DNA of 64,000 nt from Gordius sp. MW1 (taxonomy: Eukaryota; Nematomorpha; Gordioida; Gordea; Gordiidae): the NCBI GenBank assembly GCA_964036665.1, contig OZ038533.1, positions 4,078,001-4,142,000 of the forward strand. The letters run 5' to 3'. Numbering within the stretch: the first letter of the stretch is position 1; every line of letters starts with the position of its first letter. Positions 35,726 through 48,273 of the stretch are shown piece after piece. Made by a program: the position numbers and the translations under genes. A model generated the notes under the pieces. It worked only from the letters and a program-made list of their open reading frames with translations, was not told the origin of the DNA and searched no databases.

Positions 35726-36197
35726 TTCACAAATTTTTTTTCTCATAAATAAAACATATTGATTCACTACCTACTTCTATAATGCATAATAATTAACTAT
35801 AATTTACTAAATTTACTAGATTGTGACGTCATGACACATTTATTTTTATTTTCTTAAATTAAAAGTTCATTATTTAAATCTAAATACACAAATATGATGA
35901 ACAATATAAACAAATTGATATATTTGCATGCCCAACCCAAAACGACCAAAACCAAACCAAAAGGTTAATAATATTATCCACCCAAACCCTTTAGCTCTTT
36001 AATACACCCAAACCTAAACGCCAAAGGTGCCCCAAAAAAACACCCAAAACGCTTTGGGTGTTTTTTACGAATACGCCAAACGCCAAAGACCTCCCAAGAA
36101 AATTCACCTAACACTGAAAAGGTTGGATGAAAAAAACGCCAACAACTAAGCTTAGCAATACGCTGGGAAAAACCAGCCAGCCGTTTTTACAACACTA

Positions 36198-36823
36198 CCT
36201 GAAACTATGAAATCTCCACCTATATGCTTGTGTATTGAAGTATTGCTAATTTCAATTTGTGCTCATGAACTTCAGGTTAACAAATACAATAAAATCAAGT
36301 TTAATTGTTATCTACATTGTTTTGTATTGTTTTACAATTAATCAAATTATAAACCCATTCAACTGCAGCATTAATTCATTCAAAAACTCATATTATTTCT
36401 AAAGGATTTATTCAATTACCACCAGCAGCAAGAATTATATATCATGAGGATGCATAAACCAATGCTAGTTATTCCAGATATACCTCACATTTGCACAATA
36501 TATTTATTATCAAATTCTACTTTGAAATATATTTTAATATCTCTTAACTACTATCAGAGGATGTTTACAAACATTTTATGATGCTTTCCATAAAAGGTAA
36601 GCAATTTATACCCTACAAGTTTTAATATGACCTTTGGTGAATCCTTTGAGCCATTTTTTTCAATATCATACAATTAATAATACATTTCCCATATACTCTT
36701 TTGTATTATTAAACTTGCAAAATTCTTATAAATCATACAGCTTTAAAATTTAAAATGATCCCAACTTTAGTATCAATTGTTCAACTTATCCTCTTATAAA
36801 TCAAGTTTTTTTTTATCCCACAT
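36198..36823. other. AT-rich intergenic DNA
   Basis: No feature recognised apart from the 8-bp target duplication of FB2 at its start. Confidence 0.6.
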
Positions 36824-38120
36824 ATGTTAATCTTTAAACCCCTATGCCCAACTTGTAAGCGACGAATATGCCTTGATAAACACAATTTTTTTTGGATTCA
36901 TGGCCCTGTGTCTTCAAGGTGCCCTTCTTCTGGCAAATTACCTCCAACCTGCTTACCAATTCCACCCCTGGCTTCTAACTTTGAAGAGGCTCCCCTATTG
37001 CCAATCCTTAGCCCTGTCATCCCCCCAGCCTTACAATGCTCCCCACTAATTAATCAACCACCTGACTTATCTTGGAGCAATTCTTTTTTAACAAATTCAT
37101 TTCCTAATACTATCTCTAGAATCCCAAGAGGAGCCAGACCTTTCATTCAACAATCTCTGCTAAATTTATTCACTTCTATTATCAAAACCCCTTATAACTT
37201 AACTAATTGGGACAAACTTTTTAAATTTCCATATCATATCCTTTATGTTAGGGAACCTAATGAACATAATTTATCAAGTCTCATCAAGGAATCCCTTCTG
37301 TGTTTTAATACTGATGTTCACATTACAGGCACAAGCAAAACAAAACCCTTTCCACTGGAATTCTCAATTAACCAAACTGCCAAGCACATCTCAAATAAAA
37401 TCCATAATTTTAACCCAAAAAGTGCCCTTAGAGCTTTTTATGATAACAACTCAATAGCCCCTTGTTGCCCTGACTCTTATAGGGAGCTTAATCAAAAACA
37501 CCCACCAGCATCCTCAGCCAGTAAATTCCCCACATCTCTATCATCAATAGTGCTTGAGTCTTCAGACATCCGCGAAGCCCTTAACTCCTTTCCTTTGGAC
37601 TCCGCAGCTGGACTTGACAGATGGCGCCCAGTATATCTACAAGATTTACTCAATTTAAATAATTTAAATACTGAACCTCTTTTAAATTCTATTACTTCTT
37701 TTTGTAATATCATTGTTAATGGAAAATTTCCTCATGAAATCATCCCTATTTGATTCGGTGCAAAACTAATCGCCATCAAAAAAACCGGATAACTCAGTTA
37801 GACCCAATGCTATTGGAAGCCTTTTTCGCCGTATTATATCTAAGATACTCTGCAAACTCATAAAACCCTCCTTGTCCGCTAAGCTCTGCCCTCATCAACT
37901 CGGCTTCGGAATTAAAGGCGGCTGTGATGCTGGCCGGATCACATTTCAAAATATTTCTACCGAGTCCTGCTTTGTTAAATTAGATTTCGCCAATGCTTTT
38001 AACAGTATTGGAAGAGAAACCCTTATTAACATTTTTTTAGCTGAATTCCCACAATTTTTAAATTACATTTTATTAAGCTATGGTTCTACAACCAAGCTTC
38101 GATTTCTAAGTTATATATGA
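36824..38120 (+). pseudogene. decayed reverse transcriptase of non-LTR (LINE) type
   Basis: The first frame, 36824-37753, starts with a zinc-finger-like CPTCKRRICLDKH...HGPVSSRCPSSGKLP and ends in an RT N-terminal stretch with LNSFPLDSAAGLDRWRPVYL. The second frame, 37872-38120, continues with HQLGFGIKGGCDAG and motif A VKLDFANAFNSIGRE. The catalytic YxDD block and the rest of the protein are missing, and the frame is broken between the two pieces. Such RTs with an HGP/RCPGSG finger occur in many invertebrate LINEs. The clade was not determined, and no terminal repeats were found. Confidence 0.7.
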
Positions 38121-38786
38121 TCTTATTAAAAAAGATAAAATTGAAAAACACCTGTAATCTTTTAGAGGAAATTGATTTAAAAAAGCATCATTTCATAAGA
38201 AACTTTCAAAGGTATTTTAATTAATGCACCTTAATTTTAAATTTATATTAACCCTTGCCATTTATATTATAATCTTTAACATCAATTTATTTATTAGTCA
38301 ATCTTATATGAAAATTAGTCTATTAGCTATGAAAAATTTAATGCAGCTAAATAAATTAAAAAGGCAAACAGAAGAAATCAATACATTTTTAATCCAATAC
38401 CAAAATTTTGTAAGAAATTTTTTTACTTATAGATGGCATCTTTGTCTAACCTTTGTTATATGGGACAAAGTAAATTCACAATTGGAACAAGAGAAAAAGA
38501 TAATTTCTTAAATATAGTTAATAGTATATATGTCTTATTATAATGTATTTATATATCTTAAAAATTATTGTCATTAGTGTTTTTAATAATTCAACACTTT
38601 ATCTAAAGTAGCCATACTAAATATTTGAAATGAATTGATTAAAACATTGGGTTTGCTAAGAGGTAGTCTTTAAGACTTTAAATGTGTTAAAATATTTTGC
38701 TTCATAGGTCTACACTAATTTGTTATTTTGTTTTGTTTCTGAGGGTTAGACATAATAGAGGATGCAATAGTAGCTACATATATTAA
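38121..38786. other. AT-rich stretch
   Basis: One frame (38224-38511) is rich in Ile, Leu and Asn codons as expected from base composition, and I recognise no family. It may be LINE 3' sequence. Confidence 0.4.
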
Positions 38787-39230
38787 ATAGTAATATTGTT
38801 CATATCCAATGTTTAAAGAGGCCTAGCAATGGATCCATGATTATCAACTAGATATTTGATAAGTCAAGTAATTAGATTAAAATATAGCTTACAAATATGG
38901 GATGTGGGAATGGTTGAAGAAGATATTGCACTGCACCTATTTTCTTCCCTAGCTATATTAAATACATCTAGAATACATTAGTGATGAATTTGTATTCAAC
39001 TAACTTATATAATTAATTTACTAGTAATATTGTTCATATCCAATATTTGTTGAGGTTCAGCAATGCATTTATAATTTGGATAAGATATACTAGCAGTAAT
39101 GTTCATATCTAATATTTGTTGAGGTTCTGGAATGCATCCAAAATTTGGATAAGCTAAACTAGCAGTATTGTTCATATCCAATATTTGTGGAGATTCAGCA
39201 ATGCATCCATAGTCTGGATAAGCTATATAT
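38787..39230 (+). repeat. tandem repeat, about 70-80-bp units
   Basis: AATATTGTTCATATCCAATA followed by TTTGTTGAGGTTCAGCAATG and TGGATAAGCTATAC recurs near 39020, 39090 and 39165, with a more diverged unit from 38790 separated by unrelated DNA. The units are not coding. Confidence 0.8.
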
Positions 39231-39306
39231 AAAATAACTGCAAATAATTATAAACTAAAATAGGTTTTTTTCTTTGGGATAAAATAAATTTAACATTAGA
39301 CATTCA

Positions 39307-39561
39307 CGGGACCGGGTCAAAATAGCAGAAAAAAACAGCAAAATTGGTCAGAACTGGTCAGATCAAGATTGGTCAGGAGGGTTAAGGTTTGGGTTAGTGT
39401 TTTAGGTCAGCGTTTTAGGTTAGGGTCAGGGTTAGGATTAGATGCACATCAAATTCCCTCCCCATTTGAGATTTAATTCTAATATATTGAATATCTAAAA
39501 TCTTGTTCTGACCAGTTCTGACCAATTCTGCTGTTTTTTTCTGCTATTTTGACCCCGATTC
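39307..39561. mobile_element. 255-bp MITE with about 45-bp inverted ends
   Basis: GGGTCAAAATAGCAG plus AAAAAACAGCAAAATTGGTC at the left is mirrored at the right (GACCAATTCTGCTG and CTGCTATTTTGACCC). Flanks GACATTCA (39299-39306) and GACATTTA (39562-39569) differ at one base. The middle has repeated TTAGGGT/GTTTTAGGT motifs. The superfamily is unclear; 8 bp would fit hAT. Confidence 0.75.
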
Positions 39562-39674
39562 GACATTTACACTTGAAAAATTTAAAACAAACGGTAATAT
39601 CAGCCGCGTTCTGATGTTTATGTAAATAGGTGAGTTTTGGTTAGAATAGGTGAGTATAACTGATGAGTAGTTGG

Positions 39675-40867
39675 TACGCCTCTGGGAAATATTCGAGATT
39701 CGATTCAGATTCGAATTCGATTCGAAATTTCGAATCCGTATGTGTAAGTTTTGAATCGAATATTTACGCTGCTAAGATGCGAAAATCCGAATCGAATCCT
39801 TGAAAAAATAGAATTTTATTTTTAATTTAATTAAAATAGACTATACTCGAATATTTAGCTATTTTTATCTTACCGCATTTTAGTTATTTTTCCTGCTACA
39901 ATTTGAAAAAGTTTAATTTAATATTTTTCAAATTTACATAAGTTATGGAGAACGAGGATCCATCGGGATCACAATTTAATTAAATTATGGACTACCGGTA
40001 TATTATCAACCAGGCATAGAAGATCATGGGCAAAATGGCCAAATAGAAAATTGAAGATATATGGCATTCAATAAGAAGATAGTCTTATAAGCGAGTGTGG
40101 CCGATTTAAGGCTCAAAATTTGAGTGTTTATCGCCAGTACATAGCATATCGTATAAAGAAATTAAAGATGACTTGGAAACTTCTACAGGAATAGGAAGTC
40201 AGCCAGATTTTGTATTAACTAGCAAGGTATCAATACTGGATCGGCTATTAAGAGCTTCAAGGCGAAGTCTTCATTGGAGACATTTTTGCACAAACCACGT
40301 GTGGTCTCCAATGTTGAGCCTTTACAATGGTAAAAATCGTATCAACGTCGTTTTCCAGATATCCAAAAATTAATAAAAAAATCTTCTCTTTATACCTGGA
40401 TCATTTATTTCCTTGCGAAATATTATTTTCGACGGAACCAATTCATTGACTAAACACAAGCAATCGTTTAAGGATGAAAATGTTAGTAAAATAATTTGCC
40501 TTTTGGCTAAAAACGGTTCTTGATTGTCTTATACCGGTTCTTGATTGTCTTATACAAATCGCCATAGTTTTTTGTTCGCCTTTAATATTTTTATTTTTGA
40601 TGTGTGTATTTTTTTAAATATATTTCAAAAAAAAATTTCAAATGTATATGCAAATTAAAAATCATAGTAGCCTTTTTAATGTGTTTTCTAATAATAAGAA
40701 AAACGTAAATTATATTCGAATCGATTTCGAATCCTTAATTTTTTTTCGAATCGAATTCGAATCTTCATTTTAATATTCGACGTATCTCGAATCGAACATT
40801 TTGTTTGAAAAAAAATTCGAATCCGAATAGAATACCAAAAATATTCTATTTGAAATCCAGAGGCGTA
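39675..40867 (+). mobile_element. hAT element derivative with TTCGAATC subterminal repeats
   Basis: The inverted ends TACGCCTCTGG and CCAGAGGCGTA are perfect over 11 bp, with identical 8-bp flanks GTAGTTGG (39667-39674 and 40868-40875). Many GATTCGAATCC-type motifs lie next to each end. At 40395-40523 broken pieces of a hAT transposase C-terminus can be read (FPCEILFSTEP in one frame, KDENVSKIICLLAKNGS in another). Most of the transposase has been deleted. Confidence 0.88.
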
Positions 40868-42774
40868 GTAGTTGGCAATTGAGCATGTAGGAAGAAAGAG
40901 GCTTGCAAATTGAGAAATACTTCAAGACGGGACAGTACGGATTCGGTGAAGTCTCGAGAATATGAGGTATGGTGATCCGTAACTAGCCAGCCCATCAGTA
41001 AGACATACAGTTGTATTAAAAAAATACATACATACATACAGCGATATATTATTTAAACAATGAAAGAGTTTATATATCTGCGAGAGAAATCCTCACAAAT
41101 CTACTATTCTTCTAGCCAATCCCTCTTAATTATGGCTAAAATTTCCACACTTCCCGGCGCCCTTTAAAATACAATATTAAAGATTTTTCGCACATTTTAA
41201 TTTGTCATACTATTTATCTATTTTAGGTAGTAATTTTTAATAAGAAGTGAAAGAATAATTTCAAAACATTCTACCCTGATGTAGTTATAGTAGTAAGTAT
41301 GCAATATATTTGGTTGTATAAGTGTGTGTGCTGATAAAAGATTGTGTAATGCACCGACTGTAGAAAACGCAACTTTTTGCTGTTATGTGAAAATAATTTG
41401 TCTGCTAATCTAAACGCACATATTACAAGATTGTTCATAAGCTCCCATGCAAGCAACAAGAACATTTTTAGCTTAGAAAGGTTTAATGCATCTGCGACAT
41501 GCCCTGTTGATATTTTCACGATGCGCGATTTGCAAAGCATTGTTTAATTTACTTTGGTAACATAAATTGGTAAGACGAGTCAAAACTGAGGCACGTGCGA
41601 TGGCATTTCTGGCATATCATCCTCTGACAAATAATTATGACTGAATGATGGGTAAAAACAAATTTTAAGTTTTTAACTTTTAGATTTAATAAATGGCGTT
41701 AAATGTCTCAAATAGAGCAATTTTTACGTTTTTAAAGGCGTTCCCTCGGTTTCTAACTTATATTTAATAATAACTAGCTGTGCCCGGCCAAGCGTTGCTA
41801 TGGCTGAGTTATTATTTGGCTAAATAATTGGTACCTATCGGAAATATATCAAAGAATTTGAGTAAGCTGAAGGAGAGTTTATGATGTGAAAAAAAATATT
41901 TTTATATTATACAAATAAATATTAACTTAATAGGAAAAGGCATTATTATTAATTAAATAGATTTATAAGTATACTTATTAAGTAGCGATGCTTAGCGATA
42001 ATATGCATATGATGGGTGACAAAAGTATTTATAAACCACTAATATACAAAAGTCAATGTTAATTTTTGATAATGCAGAGAAAAATTTTGAAATACTCAAA
42101 ATGTACAATTGTTTAGCGTTACATCTCTATCATAATTAAATGTCAGATAACGGGATGGAATCACAAATATTTGTAAACCTAAGTTAGACGGAATAATTGA
42201 GAAGCATAAACGCGTCTTTCCTTACCTGCAAGCAAACATGCTCACTTAGCTGATCACGATGCTAATGATGATCTAAAATTGGGTAAAACGATTCTAGCAA
42301 ATTCCCTTATGATGTCACTAAATTTAAGGGATAATGAGGGAACAGAATTCGTCCTGAGTTCAGATCAACGACTATATTTGCACCCTCAAAGTTTAGCTAT
42401 AAATGGAAGAATATCTACTCCGATCAATCGCATTTCACGTATTACACCGTGACGCGAATTTTTTATTGTTAATTATACCGTAGTTATATAACGCCACAAA
42501 AGTAGATAGTCAGGCACCTATTTAGTCAGCTGGCAAGTTCGAAAAAGCATTGGTAATGTTTGCCTAGGGTATTTTTCGCAAAGCTTGCAATGATTCATTC
42601 CAATAAAAAAGATTGGCATTAAGAAGAATGTACAAGCGATAACATTTATAGAAGTGGTGTGAGGCTTTCATATTGCTAATATATTAAATTTGTATATTTC
42701 TTACCTATTTTCTTAGATAAAAAAAGCCTTCTCATTTAGGGACTTTAGCTCTAACTTTCCTCATACCTTTAGGG
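40868..42774. other. AT-rich intergenic DNA
   Basis: There is a short (CATA)n tract at 41027-41040. At 41781-41812 CTGTGCCCGGCCAAGCG followed by TTGCTATGGC resembles the tail of a widespread invertebrate repeat. No gene was recognised. Confidence 0.45.
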
Positions 42775-44977
42775 CAGGGGTAGGCAACGCGGCGCCCGCG
42801 GTAGCCATGGCGCCCCCGATCGATTTTTAATGCGCCCTTGCTGGACTAATGTAAATGTATGATATGAGCGTATCTAATAACACGCACGTATTTTTTGTTA
42901 GTGTGTGATCGTATTTCGAATAGACCACGCGTAGACAGTGCATTTAAAGCTACCAAGTATTCCGAAATAATTCTTTTCTTTCAAAGCCCTTCATGGATAA
43001 ATGTAAAATAAAAAGAACATATTATTTGAACGATGAATGGGAACATCTATATTGTTTCGTTGATTACAATACAATGGGATATGTATTTGTTTGTTGTGTA
43101 ATAATAGTGTTGCGATTCCCAAGAAAAGTAATATTGAACGACATTTTAAGACCGTTCATAAAAATTTTGATAGTGACTATCCAATAAATTCTGAAATTGG
43201 AAGAAAATTATTTCTTTAAAATCATCAAGAACTAACCAGTAAAGTTTTTTTACTAAACCACTGCAACAACATAAAGCAGCAACGATCGCGTCATATAAAT
43301 TATCGCATTTGCTAGCTAAGAATAAAAAACCATTTACGGAGAATTTGTGTAAGAAGCCATGTTAGAAGCTGCTGATTCACTTTTTAAAGAATTTAAAAAT
43401 AAAAAGGAAATAGTTTCAGCTATAAACACGTTGCAATTATCAGCACGAACTGTTATTAGAAGAATTGAAGTAATTGCGAAGAATTTGGAGGCAGAATTAG
43501 CATGAAATGGAAAATTGTATTTTCTTTTCGTTACAGATGGATGAATCGACAGACGTGACAAATATATCACAATTAGCAATTTGCGTGAAGTTGGTATTTT
43601 CTGATTTTACGACAAAAGAAGATTTCCTTAAAGTTCTGCCATTAAAGGGAAGCACCAGAGGAGAAGATATCTTTTCTACTATTAAAAAGATATAACAGAT
43701 GTAAAATTACCTGTACAAAAGTTATTGTCGATTACAACAGACGGGGCATCAGCGATGACTGGTAAGAAAAAAGGATTTATTGCCATATGTAGACAGGACT
43801 CTTTATCACCGAAATTTATTTATTATCATTGCCTCATACATCAGTAAATGTTATCCGCAAAAACAATCGGTTTTCAACATGTATTTACGATAGTAACAAA
43901 AATTATTAATTCCATAAGATAGCTATGCAACACAGATAGTTTAAATTACTATTAGAAGATGAGGACGTTCAGTTCACAGATCTTCTTTTACATACTGAAG
44001 TGAGGTGGCTGAGCAGAGGTAAAATACTTGAGCGTTTTATCATGCTTTTGCCACAACTAAAGGAATTTATTGCATCAAGAGGCGAATTTTACGAGCAATT
44101 AGAAAATAAGGATTGGCTAATCGACCTCGGATTACTGACAGATACAAAGGCAAAGTTGAATGAATTAAATTTAAAAATACAAGGGAAAAATCAGCATATC
44201 GCTGACATGATTAGTGCAGTAAATGCATTCAAATGCAAGTTAGTGTTGAAATCCCATTATTGAAAAATCATTATCACATTTCCCTAATATAAAATATACT
44301 GTTGAGAGTTTAAATTTGAATAATGAAAATTTTACTTTTACATCATATTTAGAAATTATAGATATGCTAATAGAAGAGTCTTCTAGATTTGAAGATTTTG
44401 CAGCATTAGAACCCGTTCTAAGATTTTTCATAAATCCTTTCAATGTTACTGAAGATGATGTCCTTTAAATAGTTTCAGTGTATTTCGAGCTTCATAATAT
44501 CGAAGACCTAAAACTATAAATAATAAACTTGCAAAGTGATATTATTTTAAAAGCGCATAGTAATGATAAAACGTTTTGGAACTTAGTCGATGAAAATAAA
44601 TATACTATTTTAAGGAAATGTGCGCTAAAAATTTATTTATATTGTGCAACAACATACAATTGCGAGTCTTTGTTTTCAAATATGAAACATTTGAAATCAA
44701 ACTACCGAACAAAGCTTACTGACTCACATTTAGATAATTGTTTAAGGACCGGGAACTCCAAATATATCCCCAATTATAAGAAATTAGCTGAAAATATGGA
44801 CACCCAAGTTTCACACTGTATTATATGTATCATTATGTATGACACCAACAAAATAAAGTTATAAAAAATCTGTTTTTTAAATGCCTATTTATACCTGTCG
44901 ATTATCTGTAAAATATGCGCCCTCGGTGAATTTCAAATTTAGTATTGCGCCCTTAAGGAACAGGTTGCCGACCCCTG
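42775..44977 (+). mobile_element. hAT element, ZBED/SCAND3-like transposase, copy A
   Basis: The ends are CAGGGGTAGGCAACG and GTTGCCGACCCCTG, with identical 8-bp flanks CTTTAGGG (42767-42774 and 44978-44985). Transposase remnants on the plus strand: a BED-finger-like region near 42993-43187, then MDESTDVTNISQLAICVK (43531-), LPLKGSTRGEDIFS, RWLSRGKILERFIMLLPQLK (44002-) and the C-terminal dimerisation part CESLFSNMKHLKSNYRTKLT (44661-). Several stops and frameshifts break the frame, so it is inactive. Copies B and C are relatives in the opposite orientation. Confidence 0.93.
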
Positions 44978-44993
44978 CTTTAGGGCTTTAAAG

Positions 44994-45405
44994 CAGGGGT
45001 TTTTCCCGAACCCAACCGGGTAAAACCTGATGTTTTATAGAACCCGAACCCATTTTTAAAAATACCCTTAAAACCCGAACCCAATGAATACAAATAAGGG
45101 TTCGGGTTTTTAATTCAAAAATATATTGTAAATTGAATATCTCAGTTTTCTCTATCATGACAATGTAACGAAAACCATACCATTGTAATTTCAATATTTT
45201 TATGTTTCCGGCATTTTTCATTCATTAATCGATACTAATTATCTCAAGAATTATTTGTAAGTATTATATATATAATTGATATAATATAATTTCTTGAACC
45301 CGAACCTGTACCCGAAATCAATTCCTTAAACCCGAACCCGATTTCAAAATTTATGCCAAACCTGAACACGAACCCGATTTTATTTTGGGCGGGTTCAAAC
45401 CCCTC
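44994..45405. mobile_element. 412-bp hAT-type MITE with CCCGAACCC repeats
   Basis: The ends are CAGGGGTTTTTCCCGAACCC and GGGTTCAAACCCCTC. Perfect 8-bp flanks CTTTAAAG (44986-44993 and 45406-45413). GAACCCGAACCC motifs are clustered at both ends. It starts one target duplication away from copy A: CTTTAGGG and CTTTAAAG are directly adjacent. Confidence 0.88.
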
Positions 45406-45413
45406 CTTTAAAG

Positions 45414-45898
45414 CTTAAACGAATATTAGGCGCCATAATTATTAATCTCATGAAATAAGTTTGCATTTCTGCCCCATGCCGAATGCTTTGATTGGTGCAC
45501 CTGAGAATTTCAAATAAACGGGTGAACATATTAAGTAGAGTGCTTACTTTTTTTACATACAGCGCTGTATGTAAAATAACATGTTTTTATCAGAAATGTA
45601 AAAAGGGGTTAAGGAGTTAAGATAGATAAAAATTAATTAGATTTTATATTGAACGTTTATGAAATGTATTTAGCCCTATGACTATTTTTAATGAATTAAA
45701 TCCGTGTCCAAAAGTTATCAACATATCCTTGTAAATTTAGCCATAAAATCATAAATTTAACAATTCCAATTTTAGCCGTCGATCATTAAAATATTATATA
45801 AGATAAATTAAAACCAATTCTAGTCAAACTAGTAAATTATTAAGTAAAGCATCTTTAAAGACTTTAAATATATAATTAAAAATCACTACGGTATAGAT
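45414..45898. other. AT-rich spacer between hAT elements
   Basis: Nothing recognised. Confidence 0.6.
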
Positions 45899-48037
45899 CA
45901 GGGGTCGGCAACCTGTTTGTCCTTAAGGGCGCAATACTAAATTTGAAATTTACCGAGGGCGCATATTTTACAGATTATCGACAGGTATAAATAGGCATTT
46001 AAAAAACAGATTTTTTATAACTTTATTTTGTTGGTGTCATACATAATGATACATATAATTCAGTGTGAAACTTGGGTGTCCATATTTTCAGCTAATTTCT
46101 TATAATTGGGGATATATTTAGAGTTCCCGGTCCTTAAACAATTATCTAAATGTGGTCAGTAAGCTTTGTTCGGTATTTTGATTTCAAATATTTTATATTT
46201 GAGAACAAAGACTCGCAATTGTATGTTGTTGCACAATATGAATAATTAAGCGTACATTTCCTTAAAATAGATACTTATTTTCATCTATGCGCTTTTAAAA
46301 TAATATCACTTTGCAAGTTTATTATTTCTAATTTTAGGTCTTCGATATTATGAAGCTCGAAATACACTGAAACTATTTCAAGGACATCATCTTCAGTAAC
46401 ATTGAATGGACTTATGAAAAATGTTAGAACGGGTTCTAATGCTGCAAAATCTTCAAATCTAGAAGAAAACTCTTCTATTAGCTATCTATAATTTCTAAAT
46501 ATGATGTAGCGGTAAAATTTTCATTATTCAAATTTAAACTCTCAACATTATATTTTATATTTGGGAAATGTGATAATGATTTTTTCAATAGATGGGATTT
46601 CAACAACACTAACTTGCATTTGAATGCATTTACTGCACTAATCATGTCAGCGATATGCTGGTTTTTCCCTTGTATTTTTAAATTTAATTCATTCAACTTT
46701 GCCTTTGTATCTGCCAGAAATCCGAGGTCGATTAGCCAATCATTATTTTCTAATTGCTCGTAAAATTCGCCTCTTGATGCAATAAATTCCTTTAGTTGTG
46801 GCAAAAGCATGATAAACCGCTCAAGTATTTTACCTCTGCTCAGCCACCTCACTTCAGTATGTAAAAGAAGATCTGTGAACTGAACGTCCTCATCTTCTAA
46901 TAGTAATTTAAACAATCTGTGTTGCATAGCTCTCGATCTTATGGAATTAATAATTTTTGTTACTATCGTAAATACGTGTTGAAAACCGATTGTTTTTGCG
47001 CATAACATTTACTGATGTATGAGGCAATGATAATAAATAAATTTCGGTGATACGGAATCCTGTCTACATAAGGCAATAAATTTTTTTTCTTACCAGTTAA
47101 TTGACAATAACTTTTGTACAGGTAATTTTACATCTGTAATATACTTTTTAATAGCAGAAAAGATATCTTCTCCTCTGGTGCTTCCCTTTAATGGCAGAAC
47201 TTTAAGGAAATCTTCTTTTGTCGTAAAATCAGAAAATACCATCTTCACGCAAATTGCTAATTGTGATATATTTGTCACGTCTGTCGATTCATCCATTTAT
47301 AGCGAAAAGAAAATACAATTTTCCATATCATTAACTAATTCTGCCTCTCTCCGCAATTACTTCAATTCTTCTAGTAACAGTTCGTGCTGATAATTGCAAC
47401 GTGTTTATAGCTGAAACTATTTCCTTTTTATTTTTAAATTCTTCAAAAAGTGAATCAGCAGCTTCTAACATGGCTTCTTTCACAAATTCTCCATCTGTAA
47501 ATGGTTTTCTATTCTTAGCTAGCAAATGCAATAATTTATATGACGCGATCGTTGCTGCTTTATGTTGTTGCAGTGGTTTAGTAAAAAACTTTACTGGTTA
47601 GTTCTTGAAGATTTTAAAAAAATAATTTTCTTCCAATTTCAGAGTTTATTGGATAGTCACTATCAAAATTTTTATGAACGGTCTTAAAATGTCGTTCAAT
47701 ATTACTTTTATTACACAACAAACAAATACATTTCCCATTGTATTGTAATCAACGAAACAATATAGATGTTCCCATTCATCGTTAAAATAATATGTTCTTT
47801 TTATTTTACATTTATCCATGAAGGGTTTTGAAAGAAAAGAATCATTTTGGAATACTTGGTAGCTTTAAATGCACTGTCTACGCGTGGTCTATTCGAAGTA
47901 CGATCACACACTAACAAAAAATAGGTGCGTGTTATTAGATACGCTCTTATCATACATTTACATTAGTCCAGCAAGGGCGCATTAAAAATCGATCGGGGGC
48001 GCCATGGCTCCCGCGGGCGCCGGGTTGCCTACCCCTG
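45899..48037 (-). mobile_element. hAT element, ZBED/SCAND3-like transposase, copy B
   Basis: The same ends as copy A in inverse orientation (CAGGGGTCGGCAACC at 45899, GGTTGCCTACCCCTG at 48023-48037) and perfect 8-bp flanks GTATAGAT (45891-45898 and 48038-48045). The longest transposase piece, 47008-46478, is 176 codons and reads LLHTEVRWLSRGKILERF and GEFYEQLENNDWLIDLGF. Upstream pieces at 47531-47331 and 47296-47090 include MLEAADSLFEEFKNKKEIVS and MDESTDVTNISQLAICVK. The frame is broken several times. It lies just beyond the 3' end of NOM1. Confidence 0.93.
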
Positions 48038-48273
48038 GTATAGATATTAATTCAGCCATGCATAGCAAAGCCAAAACGTCCTCTATAATTAAAATATAAT
48101 TTAACAAACTATTTAAATTACCACTTGCTATAAAACTCATTTTTGACAATTCTAACAGAGTCTAGGTCAAAAGAGAAATAAGTTCATAATATCCAATATC
48201 TCTAAAACAAACACTTAAGTATATAATATATTTCAGAATGTATAAGTTTTATCGAATTACAAATAATGATAAT

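Larger units (their letters stand above)
31114..36197. mobile_element. foldback element 2 (FB2) with G/C-run arms
   Basis: The ends are TAGTGTTGTAAAAA...TTTTTACAACACTA, flanked by identical 8-bp copies CCTGAAAC (31106-31113 and 36198-36205). Some 450 bp at each end is the same inverted sequence as the ends of FB1 (TTGGCGTTT, CCTTTTGGTTTGGTTTTGG, a TGACGTCA site). Inside are inverted arrays of a quite different ~65-75-bp unit around a 1.1-kb core that shares two segments with the FB1 core. The left and right ends are in the opposite order to FB1. No protein gene was seen. Confidence 0.88.

Noticed and set aside
31578-35767. Long proline/glycine-rich open frames on both strands
   Set aside because: They are by-products of G and C runs in FB2 array units: they change frame with run length and have no conserved start.
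40173-40373. Host coding exon (METSTGIGSQPDFVLTSK)
   Set aside because: It lies inside hAT borders with a perfect target duplication and is upstream of a hAT C-terminal remnant, so it is transposon interior.
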